Positions 33,791 through 40,740 of a DNA stretch of 64,000 nt are shown here, in pieces; position 1 is the stretch's first letter, and each line of letters begins with the position of its first letter. The stretch covers positions 310,001 through 374,000 of the forward strand of contig NZ_JACHIR010000003.1 in NCBI RefSeq assembly GCF_014203355.1, read 5' to 3'. Under the pieces are notes generated by a model, which was not told the DNA's origin, searched no databases, and was given only the letters and a program-made list of their open reading frames with translations. The stretch is from Kutzneria kofuensis (GTDB lineage: Bacteria > Actinomycetota > Actinomycetes > Mycobacteriales > Pseudonocardiaceae). Position numbers and translations under genes: made by a program.

Positions 33791-36013
33791 ATGTCGCTCG
33801 GCGAGATGGTGGCAAGACTGCGAAGCAGCCGCGGCTTGTCACAGGAGCAGTTGGCGGAGCAGAGCGGGATCAGCGTCCGCGCGATCGGAGAGATCGAGCG
33901 CGGCGCCACCCGGCGTCCGCACCGCGAGACGCTCCGCGCCCTCGCCGGCACACTGGGCCTGACGCCGGAGGAGCACGAGGCGTTCGCGGGGGCCGCCCGG
34001 TCGACACCACCGCCGGACACCCGCCGCCGGCGTACGGCGACCCGCCCGGCGCTGCCGGCGCCGGTGACGTCGATCGTCGGCCGGTCCGACGACCTGTCCG
34101 CGGTGCTGCGGCTGGTCCAGGACTCCGCGGTCCGGCTGGTCACGATCACCGGTACCGGCGGGGTCGGCAAGACCCGGCTCGCGCTGGAGGTCGGCTGGCG
34201 CGCGGCGGGACGGTTCGAATCCGTGCGCGGCCTCGACCTGAGCCCCCTGCGACACCCCGACGACGTCCCGCAGGCGCTGGCGGAGTCCCTGCGCACCCCC
34301 GACCCGGCCGCGCTGATCGGCGACGGGCGATGGCTGCTGGTGCTGGACAGCTTCGAACACGTGGCCGCGGCGGCCACCACCGTGGCCACGCTGCTGGCCG
34401 GATGCCCGCGGCTGACCGTGCTGGTGACCAGCCGTTCGCCGCTGCGGCTGCGCGGGGAGCACCTGTGGCCGCTGGTTCCACTGTCCACTCCGGACGGTGA
34501 CGACGCGGCCGGCCTGGCCGACAACGCGGCGGTCCGGCTCCTGGTCGAACGCACCGCAGCGGTCCGGCCGGGATTCACGCTCACCGTGGACAACGCCGCC
34601 GCGGTCGCCGCGCTGTGCCGGCGGCTGGACGGTCTGCCGCTGGCCCTGGAACTGGCCGCGGCCCGGCTGCGCACGCAGGCGCCGGCACAGGTGCTCGCCC
34701 AGGTCCGCGACCTGCACGGCGACACCGTGGACTTGGCCGACCGGCACCTGAGCCTGCGCCGCACGGTCGAGTGGAGCACGCGCGGGCTCACCGATCTCGA
34801 CCGGCGGTTGTTCGGATTGCTGGGTGCGTTCGCGGGTGGCGCCGACCCGGTCGACATCGAGGCCGTGCTCGGCGCACCGTCGCTGTCACTGGCGACGCTC
34901 GCCGCGCACAGCCTGGTCACTGTCACGGAGCAGGCCGGCTACCCCCGGATCGGCATGCTGGACACCATCCGGGAAGTGGTGGAGGACCAGCTCACCAGCG
35001 GCGATGATCGCGACGCGCATGCCGGCCACTTCCTACGCCTGGTCCGCGACGGCGATCCCCGGCTGGCCGACGAGCAGGAGAACGTACGAGCCGCCATCCA
35101 GCACGCGGTCGACGCCGCCCCCACGTTGCTGCAGGTGGCAACCGTGCGTGCCCTGACCAACCATTACGTGGCCCGGGGCCGGTTCGCGGAGGGGCGCCGG
35201 ATGCTGACCGGGGCGGCCGGTGTCGCGCCCACCGAGCAGGCCCGAGCCTGGGCCTTGCACGGCGCCGCGGTCACCGCGAACCAGAGTGGCGACCCGCAGG
35301 CGGCTCTGGCCTTGGCCACGGCCGCCGCCGAGACCTTCGGCGCCGACCCGGAGGGCCGGGCCGCGACGCTGACCCTGATCGGCAACGCCCACAAGTTCGC
35401 CGGGCGGTACGAGGAGGCCGCGGCCGCCTACACCGGTGTGCTCGATCAGGCCCGGATCACCGGCGATGCCCGCCGGGAGACGATCGCGCTGAACAACTTG
35501 GGCGCGCTCGCGCACGACCGCGGCGCGTATGCCGAGGCGATCGGCTATCACTCCGCCGCGCTGAGCCGCAAGCGCGAGATCGGCGATCGGCGCGGCGTCG
35601 CGGTGGCTCAACTCAACCTCGGCGCGGTACGGAACGACACGGGTGATCACACCGGCGCGGCAACCCTGTTGACCGAGTCTGCCGCGACGTTCGCCGCCCT
35701 CGGCGAACCCGGTTCCGAGGCGTTCGCGCTGGCCCTGCTGGCCCAGTCCCAGGCCGGCCTGGCCCGCTGGGAAGACGCCGCGGCCACCGGTCGGCGGGCG
35801 CTGGAACTGGCCCGGAGGGCCGAGCACGCCCAGGCGATGGGGCTCGCGCTGCTCGCACTCGGCCTGACCGCGGCCGCCAACGGCGACCCGGGCGACGCCG
35901 ACCGCTTGTTCCGCGAGGCGCTGACCTTCCCCATCGGCCTGCCGGACCAGGCTCGCATCCGCGAGCACTTGGACGGCCGGGCCCCGGCCGTGCTCCGGGC
36001 CGGCGACCGCTGA
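33791..36013 (+). CDS. XRE/NB-ARC/TPR regulator (STAND ATPase)
   Basis: 740 residues. An XRE helix-turn-helix (LGEMVARLRSSRGLSQEQLA, residues 3-50) is joined to a STAND NTPase: Walker A G121-TGGVGKT, Walker B WLLVLDSFEHV, sensor VLVTSRSPLRLRG, and GLPLALELAAARL. The C-terminal half is a tetratricopeptide array with repeated ALNNLGALAHDRGAYAEAIG-type units. Such proteins couple nucleotide-driven oligomerization to transcription. The ATG at 33791 has GGGGG upstream; in-frame GTG codons at 33770 and 33776 are alternatives, and 33776 fits a leaderless start. The target is unknown; the next gene encodes a small secreted lectin-like protein. Confidence 0.88.
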   Translation: MSLGEMVARLRSSRGLSQEQLAEQSGISVRAIGEIERGATRRPHRETLRALAGTLGLTPEEHEAFAGAARSTPPPDTRRRRTATRPALPAPVTSIVGRSDDLSAVLRLVQDSAVRLVTITGTGGVGKTRLALEVGWRAAGRFESVRGLDLSPLRHPDDVPQALAESLRTPDPAALIGDGRWLLVLDSFEHVAAAATTVATLLAGCPRLTVLVTSRSPLRLRGEHLWPLVPLSTPDGDDAAGLADNAAVRLLVERTAAVRPGFTLTVDNAAAVAALCRRLDGLPLALELAAARLRTQAPAQVLAQVRDLHGDTVDLADRHLSLRRTVEWSTRGLTDLDRRLFGLLGAFAGGADPVDIEAVLGAPSLSLATLAAHSLVTVTEQAGYPRIGMLDTIREVVEDQLTSGDDRDAHAGHFLRLVRDGDPRLADEQENVRAAIQHAVDAAPTLLQVATVRALTNHYVARGRFAEGRRMLTGAAGVAPTEQARAWALHGAAVTANQSGDPQAALALATAAAETFGADPEGRAATLTLIGNAHKFAGRYEEAAAAYTGVLDQARITGDARRETIALNNLGALAHDRGAYAEAIGYHSAALSRKREIGDRRGVAVAQLNLGAVRNDTGDHTGAATLLTESAATFAALGEPGSEAFALALLAQSQAGLARWEDAAATGRRALELARRAEHAQAMGLALLALGLTAAANGDPGDADRLFREALTFPIGLPDQARIREHLDGRAPAVLRAGDR

Positions 36014-36059
36014 GCCGGCCCGGCTCCGGTCGTGCCGTGCGCCGCGACCGCTGAGCCCG

Positions 36060-36083
36060 GCCGGTTTGATTCTGCCGGCTTTT
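36060..36083 (+). terminator. Possible terminator after the STAND regulator
   Basis: GCCGG and CCGGC pair over a 10-base loop and are followed by TTTT. A separate palindrome, GAGCCGG-C-CCGGCTC, lies at the stop codon (36012-36026). Confidence 0.4.
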
Positions 36084-36173
36084 CCGCCGGTTCGGCCTGG
36101 AGTCCGGATTCGGTGATCTCTACTGTTCCCCGCGTCGAGGCGGGCCATCGGCCCGTGTTCATCAAGGAGACGC

Positions 36174-36746
36174 ATGCTGCTTTCACCCCGCGCGATTCGC
36201 ACCGCGGTGCTGGTTCCGCTCGCGATCGCCGCCGTGGCGCTGACGGGTCTCAGCCCCGCCCACGCCGACCGGACCTATCCACCGCCGGAGAGCGGCGATG
36301 TGGTGTTCTTCCAGACCAACAGCGGCACCACCGGCGCCGACATCAGGTGCATGCAGGTCGACAAGGGACGCATGGACGACTTCGCCCCGGTCGATCAGTT
36401 CGGGTGCGAGTACGGAGCCAACCAGGCCTGGCGGATGGGCCAGGTCAACGGCGACCCGAACGTGTTCTGGCTGCAGAATGTCGGCACCGGCAAGTGCCTG
36501 GACGACTACGCGTTCGGCACGGCCCAGGGCAACCCGATCATCCAGTACACCTGCCTCGTCGGCACGAACCAGCAGTGGCGGATGACCTGGAGCTACAACG
36601 ACGGGTACGCGGAGTTCCAGAACGTGAACAGCGGCCTGTGCCTGTCGGTGGACGGCCTCAACACCAGCAACTACCGCCGTTTCGTCCAGAACCCGTGCTA
36701 CGGCTTCAGCAATGAGCGGTTCGACCCGATCTGGCCGGCGCACTGA
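36174..36746 (+). CDS. Small secreted ricin-B lectin-like protein
   Basis: 190 residues. The signal peptide ends at about SPAHA (residue 31). The mature part is one beta-trefoil with QxW units: GANQAWRMGQVNG, NVGTGKCLDDYAFG and GTNQQWRMTWSYND, and NVNSGLCLSVDG. Six Cys suggest disulfides. No catalytic domain is attached, so it is probably a carbohydrate-binding or antagonistic protein. AAGGAGA precedes the ATG. A strong bidirectional terminator follows. Confidence 0.85.
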   Translation: MLLSPRAIRTAVLVPLAIAAVALTGLSPAHADRTYPPPESGDVVFFQTNSGTTGADIRCMQVDKGRMDDFAPVDQFGCEYGANQAWRMGQVNGDPNVFWLQNVGTGKCLDDYAFGTAQGNPIIQYTCLVGTNQQWRMTWSYNDGYAEFQNVNSGLCLSVDGLNTSNYRRFVQNPCYGFSNERFDPIWPAH

Positions 36747-36753
36747 GTCCGAA

Positions 36754-36794
36754 ACACAAGCCACGCCTGCTCACTGTGCAGGCGTGGCTTGTGT
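36754..36794. terminator. Strong bidirectional terminator
   Basis: A perfect 17-bp stem (36754-36770 with 36778-36794) has a 7-base loop, between the convergent lectin and uricase genes and ending 2 bases before the uricase stop codon. Confidence 0.85.
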
Positions 36795-36796
36795 GT

Positions 36797-37675
36797 CTAG
36801 AACGCCGGCAGCGTGTGCCAGGCCAGGCCGGCGTCAGGCGCGTCGTCGCGCAGCACGGTTCCCTCGATCAGCCCGTACGGTCGGTCGGCGGCGTAGAAGA
36901 CCTCGTTGTTGTTCTCCAGCCCGAACTTGCTGAGGTCCACGACGAAGTGATGCTTGTTGGGCAGCGACAACCGAACCTCGGCGATCTCCGGCCGAGCCTC
37001 CAGCACGGCCTCACCCATGGCGTACAGCGTCTGCTGCAAGGACAGGCTGTGCGTGGAGGCGAAGGCGGTCAGCATCGCCTCACGAGCATCGGTGAAGCTC
37101 TTGGACCAGTCGACGTCCAGCGACGAGAACCGCCACTGGGCGCTGACGGCGGTGGCGAGGATCCGGTCGTTGGTCTCCGGCAAAGTCGTGTACTTGTCCC
37201 GCGGGTAGCCGTGGAACTCGGACCCGGTCGTCTTCAGCACGACCAGATCCCGCAGCCCCGAAACGACCCACGCCTGCGAACCGTCGACGGTCACGGCGGT
37301 GGTGCGCTTCTCGTCGGAGCCACGGACGAAAGAGTGGTCGTTGGCGGCGATCCGTCCCCACGGGTGCTCCTCGATCAACACGCGAGCGCCGGTGATCTGC
37401 TCGAACGAGCCCACGAAGTGCCGGCCCAGCCGCAGCGCGAACTCCTCGATCTCGCCGACGGGCGCCTCCTTGGCGAAGGCGTAGACGGTGTTCTTCTGCG
37501 TGTCGGTCGGCACGACCCCGGAGTTGTCGCCGGTCAGGTGGGTGGCGGCGAGCTCGCCGCGCAGGGACGTGCTCACGGTCAGGTCCCGCAGCTGATGCAC
37601 GGAGCCGTTGCGGGACACCGTCACCAGGCGGTTCTCGGCCTTGCCGTACTGGTTGGGACCAAGGTGGACGGCCAC
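36797..37675 (-). CDS. uox: Urate oxidase
   Basis: 292 residues, near the usual 295-300. It oxidizes urate to 5-hydroxyisourate without cofactor. Signatures: GPNQYGKAENRLVTVSRNG at the N-terminus (Lys of the catalytic site), GDNSGVVPTDTQKNTVYAFA (Thr of the catalytic pair), LKTTGSEFHGY and LSLPNKHHFVVDLSKFG. It is the last gene of the leftward OHCU-HIU-uricase operon; the GTG start lies 4 bases after the HIU hydrolase stop. Confidence 0.96.
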   Translation of the reverse strand: MAVHLGPNQYGKAENRLVTVSRNGSVHQLRDLTVSTSLRGELAATHLTGDNSGVVPTDTQKNTVYAFAKEAPVGEIEEFALRLGRHFVGSFEQITGARVLIEEHPWGRIAANDHSFVRGSDEKRTTAVTVDGSQAWVVSGLRDLVVLKTTGSEFHGYPRDKYTTLPETNDRILATAVSAQWRFSSLDVDWSKSFTDAREAMLTAFASTHSLSLQQTLYAMGEAVLEARPEIAEVRLSLPNKHHFVVDLSKFGLENNNEVFYAADRPYGLIEGTVLRDDAPDAGLAWHTLPAF

Positions 37676-37679
37676 GCGA

Positions 37680-37997
37680 TCAGCTCCCTCGGTAGCTGGT
37701 GAAGGAAAACGGGCTCAGCAGGACCGGCACGTGGTGGTGCCGGCCGGTGTCGGTGATCCGGAACGTCACGGTCACCTCGGGGAAGAACGCCTCGCGCCCG
37801 ACCCGCGCGAAGTAGGTGTCGGTGTCGAAGACCAGCCGGTAGACGCCGGCCTCGACGTGCTCGGGACCCAGCGAACGGCAGCGGCCGTCGTCGTCGGTGA
37901 CGCCGTCGCCGATGGTCCGGCCGCCGGACTCCAGCCGCACCAGCACGCCCGCAGCGGGCTGTCCGGAGGTGGTGTCGAGGACATGCGTTGTGATCAT
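37680..37997 (-). CDS. 5-hydroxyisourate hydrolase (transthyretin-like)
   Basis: 105 residues, normal for the family. N-terminal ITTHVLDTTSGQPAAGV and C-terminal YRGS are the two hallmark signatures; the active-site His and Arg lie in THVLD and YRGS. It converts uricase product to OHCU. It overlaps the OHCU decarboxylase gene by 4 bases (ATGA) and sits 4 bases before uricase, as expected for a stoichiometric pathway operon. Confidence 0.95.
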   Translation of the reverse strand: MITTHVLDTTSGQPAAGVLVRLESGGRTIGDGVTDDDGRCRSLGPEHVEAGVYRLVFDTDTYFARVGREAFFPEVTVTFRITDTGRHHHVPVLLSPFSFTSYRGS

Positions 37998-38428
37998 GAG
38001 ACGACCTTCGCCAGGCGCAGCAGCGCGATCTTGCCGAGTTCTCGGACGGTGACGGCCAGTTCGGTGTCGGGATCGTTGGCCAGCCGTGACCGCAGGTCGG
38101 CCAGCAGCTCCGCGCCGCCGCGGCCGGCGGCGCAGACGAGGTAGATCCGGCCGAACCGCTGTTCGTACTCGCGGTTGGCGGCGACGAACTCGTCGGCGTT
38201 GTCCACTCCGGACTGTTCGGCCCGGGAGGCGGCGCTGCCGGTCTTGTCGCCGATCCGCGGATGGTCGGCCAGCGCGAGCTCGACTTCCTCGGCGGTCAGC
38301 GTTGCCGCCTCCCGCTCGGCCACCGCGAGCAGCGCCGCGGGGGAGTCGTAGGGCTGCCCGTCGAGCACCGCCCGCACCCACCGCGGCACGGCCAGGCACG
38401 CCGACAGCGCCGCCTCGTCGAGTTTCAT
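37994..38428 (-). CDS. OHCU decarboxylase
   Basis: 144 residues. It decarboxylates 2-oxo-4-hydroxy-4-carboxy-5-ureidoimidazoline to S-allantoin. The family motif HPRIGDK is present, with the SAASRAEQSGVD and NREYEQRFGRIYLVCAAGR segments. It is the first gene of the urate operon. On the minus strand a TTGACA-N18-TACCGT promoter precedes it, and a palindrome overlaps the -35. Confidence 0.94.
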   Translation of the reverse strand: MKLDEAALSACLAVPRWVRAVLDGQPYDSPAALLAVAEREAATLTAEEVELALADHPRIGDKTGSAASRAEQSGVDNADEFVAANREYEQRFGRIYLVCAAGRGGAELLADLRSRLANDPDTELAVTVRELGKIALLRLAKVVS

Positions 38429-38436
38429 GTCCAGCG

Positions 38437-38477
38437 ACGGTAGGAGCGGCGCGACGCTCGTGTCAACAATTTGTTGA
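38437..38477 (-). promoter_or_regulatory. Promoter and operator of the urate operon
   Basis: Read on the minus strand: -35 TTGACA (38461-38466), 18-base spacer, -10 TACCGT (38437-38442). The perfect palindrome TCAACAA-T-TTGTTGA (38463-38477) overlaps the -35 and so is placed for repression. Confidence 0.65.
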
Positions 38478-38483
38478 AGTCGA

Positions 38484-38960
38484 TCATGAACCGGACCTGT
38501 TCAGGTAGTTGTAGACGGTGAATCGGGTGACGCCGAGCGCCTCGGCCACCGCGGGCACGGACCGGCGCATCTCGAACGCGCCGCGCTCCTCCAGCAACCG
38601 CACGGCCCGCTGCTTGTCGGCCCGGGACAGCGAACTCAGCGAACCGCCGAGTTCGGCCTCCACTTCGGCGATGACCCGCTCCAGTGAACCGATTCCGGCC
38701 GGCGCGGAGTCCTCGCCGCCGGGCACGCCGAGTCGTAACGTCACGCGGGTCGCCCCACCGGCCAGCGCCGCGCGGAAGATCTCCGGCAGCGCGTCCAACA
38801 CCTGGTCCGACGAGCCGCGCACGGTCGTGCCGAGCGGCCCGAACGTCGTGTCCAGCCCCGACTTTCGCGCCTGCTCGGCGGCCTGCGCCGCGTGCGCGGG
38901 CGGCTCGCCGCCGGCCTCGGCGCGGAACGGCTCGGTGGTGAACTCGGCCTCCAGATCCAC
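38484..38960 (-). CDS. Regulator: thiamine-binding-like domain fused to YheO-type HTH
   Basis: 158 residues. Residues 1-80 follow the thiamine-binding (MTH1187/YqgV) fold pattern: AEFTTEPF, SGLDTTFGPLGTTVRG, QVLDALPEIFRAALAGGATR. The C-terminus is an HTH like that of YheO: RLLEERGAFEMRRSVPAVAE, then LGVTRFTVYNYLN. It lies between the urate operon and the allantoin-glyoxylate operon and is the only regulator in the island, so it probably controls one or both. Ligand unknown: thiamine-type compounds are suggested by fold, purine intermediates by context. GTG start. Confidence 0.75.
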   Translation of the reverse strand: MDLEAEFTTEPFRAEAGGEPPAHAAQAAEQARKSGLDTTFGPLGTTVRGSSDQVLDALPEIFRAALAGGATRVTLRLGVPGGEDSAPAGIGSLERVIAEVEAELGGSLSSLSRADKQRAVRLLEERGAFEMRRSVPAVAEALGVTRFTVYNYLNRSGS

Positions 38961-38982
38961 CGCCGAACCGTAGCGCCGACCG

Positions 38983-39047
38983 TTGACCGGCCGCAGCGGC
39001 GCGTTCTACTCTCTCACTAATCGGAAAACTAATTCCGCGATACGGAA
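38983..39047 (+). promoter_or_regulatory. Promoter and tandem operator of the allantoin-glyoxylate operon
   Basis: TTGACC (38983-38988), 18-base spacer, TACTCT (39007-39012). Downstream lie three CGGAA half-sites: CGGAA-N6-TTCCG (39022-39037), sharing TTCCG with TTCCG-CGATA-CGGAA (39033-39047). The second pair has the IclR-operator form seen at pobA. Confidence 0.6.
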
Positions 39048-39061
39048 ATCGGAGTGATCCG

Positions 39062-39871
39062 GTGCTTCTCGACGCCAACCTCTCGATCCTGTTCACCGAA
39101 CTGCCGCTGCTGGAGCGGCCGCGGGCGGCCAAGCGGGCCGGCTTCGACGCGGTGGAGTTCTGGTGGCCGTTCGACACCGCGGACCCGACCCCGGCCGACG
39201 TCGACGCCTTCGTCGACGCGCTGGACGCCGCCGGCACGAAACTCGTCGGCCTCAACTTCTTCGCCGGCGACATGCCCGCGGGCGACCGCGGCGTGGTGTC
39301 CTGGCCCGGCCGGCAGACGGAGTTCACCGCCAGCGTGGAGATCGCCGTCGACATCGCCCGCCGCACCGGCTGCCGGATCTTCAACGCCTTGTACGGCAAC
39401 CGGGTCGCCGGCTTCACACCGTCCGAACAGGACGAGCTGGCGACCGCCAACCTGACCGTCGCCGCCACGGCCGTGCAGGCGATCGGCGGCACGATCGTGC
39501 TGGAACCGCTGTCCGGCGCGCCGGACTACCCGCTGCTGACCGCGGCGGACGCGCTGGCCGTCGCCGACCGGGTGTCGCTGGACAACGTGACCCTGCTCTG
39601 CGACCTCTACCACCTCGCGGTCAACGGCGACGACCTCGACATCGTGACCACCAAGCTGGTCGAGCGCATCGGCCACGTCCAGTTCGCCGACGCCCCCGGC
39701 CGCGGCGAGCCCGGCAGCGGGCAGCTGGACCTGCTGCGACACCTGACCACCCTGGCCGCCAACGGCTATCGCGGCCACGTCGGCGCCGAGTACCGGCCGA
39801 CCGGCGCGACCGCCGACAGCCTCGGCTGGCTGCCGGAGTTCGGCCGCCAGGAATTCCGGGAGGACCAATGA
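39062..39871 (+). CDS. hyi: Hydroxypyruvate isomerase
   Basis: 269 residues, AP-endonuclease-2-like TIM barrel. It interconverts hydroxypyruvate and tartronate semialdehyde. Signatures: LDANLSILFTELPLLERP, FDAVEFWWPF, IVLEPLSGAPDYPLLT and the metal-binding GHVQFADAPGRGEPGSG. First gene of a six-gene operon; GTG start with GGAG about 8 bases upstream, ATGA overlap with glxR. Confidence 0.93.
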   Translation: MLLDANLSILFTELPLLERPRAAKRAGFDAVEFWWPFDTADPTPADVDAFVDALDAAGTKLVGLNFFAGDMPAGDRGVVSWPGRQTEFTASVEIAVDIARRTGCRIFNALYGNRVAGFTPSEQDELATANLTVAATAVQAIGGTIVLEPLSGAPDYPLLTAADALAVADRVSLDNVTLLCDLYHLAVNGDDLDIVTTKLVERIGHVQFADAPGRGEPGSGQLDLLRHLTTLAANGYRGHVGAEYRPTGATADSLGWLPEFGRQEFREDQ

Positions 39872-40737
39872 GCAAGATCGGCTTCATCGGCCTGGGCATC
39901 ATGGGCTCGCCGATGGCCGGCCACCTGGCCGCCGCCGGCCACACCGTGACCGGCTTCGACCTGTCCGAACCGGCCATGGCCAAGCTGGTCGAGGCCGGCG
40001 GGCAGCGCGCGGGAGGCGTCACCGAAGCGATTGCCGGCGCCGAGGTCGTGATCACCATGCTGCCGCAGGACGAGCACGTCGAGGCCGTGACCACCGAGGT
40101 CATCGCGGCCGGCGGCGACGGACTGCTGCTGATCGACATGAGCACGATCCGTCCGGAGACGTCCATCGCCGTCGCGGAATCGGCCGCACGCAAGGGAATC
40201 CGCGTGCTGGACGCGCCGGTGTCCGGCGGCGAGGCCGGGGCCAGGAACGCGGCACTGTCCATCATGGTCGGTGGTGCGGACGAGGACTTCGCCGAGGCGC
40301 TGCCGCTGTTCGAGGCGCTGGGCAAGACCATCGTGCACGTCGGCCCGCACGGCGCCGGCCAGGTCGTGAAGGCCGCCAACCAGCTGGTCGTCGGCGGCAT
40401 CTACGCCCTGGTCAGCGAGGCGATCGTGCTGCTGGAGGCGGCCGGCGTCGACGCGAGGGCGGGCCTGGACGTGCTCGCCGGCGGCCTGGCCGCCAACCGG
40501 ATCCTGGACCTCAAGCGCGAGTCCATGATCGCCCGCGACTTCCGGCCGGGCTTCCGGATCGACCTGCACCACAAGGACATGGGCATCGTGCAGGCCGCCG
40601 CCCGACAGGCGGGAGTCTCGCTGCCGATGGCCGGCCTGGTCGCCCAGCTGGTGGCCGCCGCCCGCGCCATGGGCCACGGCTCGCTGGACCACTCCGCGCT
40701 GCTCAAGGTCGTCGAGACCATCTCAGGAAGGGCCTAG
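39868..40737 (+). CDS. glxR: Tartronate semialdehyde reductase
   Basis: 289 residues, beta-hydroxyacid dehydrogenase family. NADH-binding IGFIGLGIMGSPMAGHLA; substrate motif LDAPVSGGEAGARNAALSI; catalytic Lys in GAGQVVKAANQLVVGG; C-terminal DLHHKDMGIVQAAAR. It reduces tartronate semialdehyde to D-glycerate. Overlaps hyi by 4 bases; gcl starts 3 bases after its TAG. Confidence 0.95.
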   Translation: MSKIGFIGLGIMGSPMAGHLAAAGHTVTGFDLSEPAMAKLVEAGGQRAGGVTEAIAGAEVVITMLPQDEHVEAVTTEVIAAGGDGLLLIDMSTIRPETSIAVAESAARKGIRVLDAPVSGGEAGARNAALSIMVGGADEDFAEALPLFEALGKTIVHVGPHGAGQVVKAANQLVVGGIYALVSEAIVLLEAAGVDARAGLDVLAGGLAANRILDLKRESMIARDFRPGFRIDLHHKDMGIVQAAARQAGVSLPMAGLVAQLVAAARAMGHGSLDHSALLKVVETISGRA

Positions 40738-40740
40738 CCG

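Noticed and set aside
33622-34500. Open frame covering the 5' gap and start of the STAND regulator
   Set aside because: Its translation is Arg/Gly/Pro-rich and lacks domains; the overlapping frame has XRE and Walker motifs.
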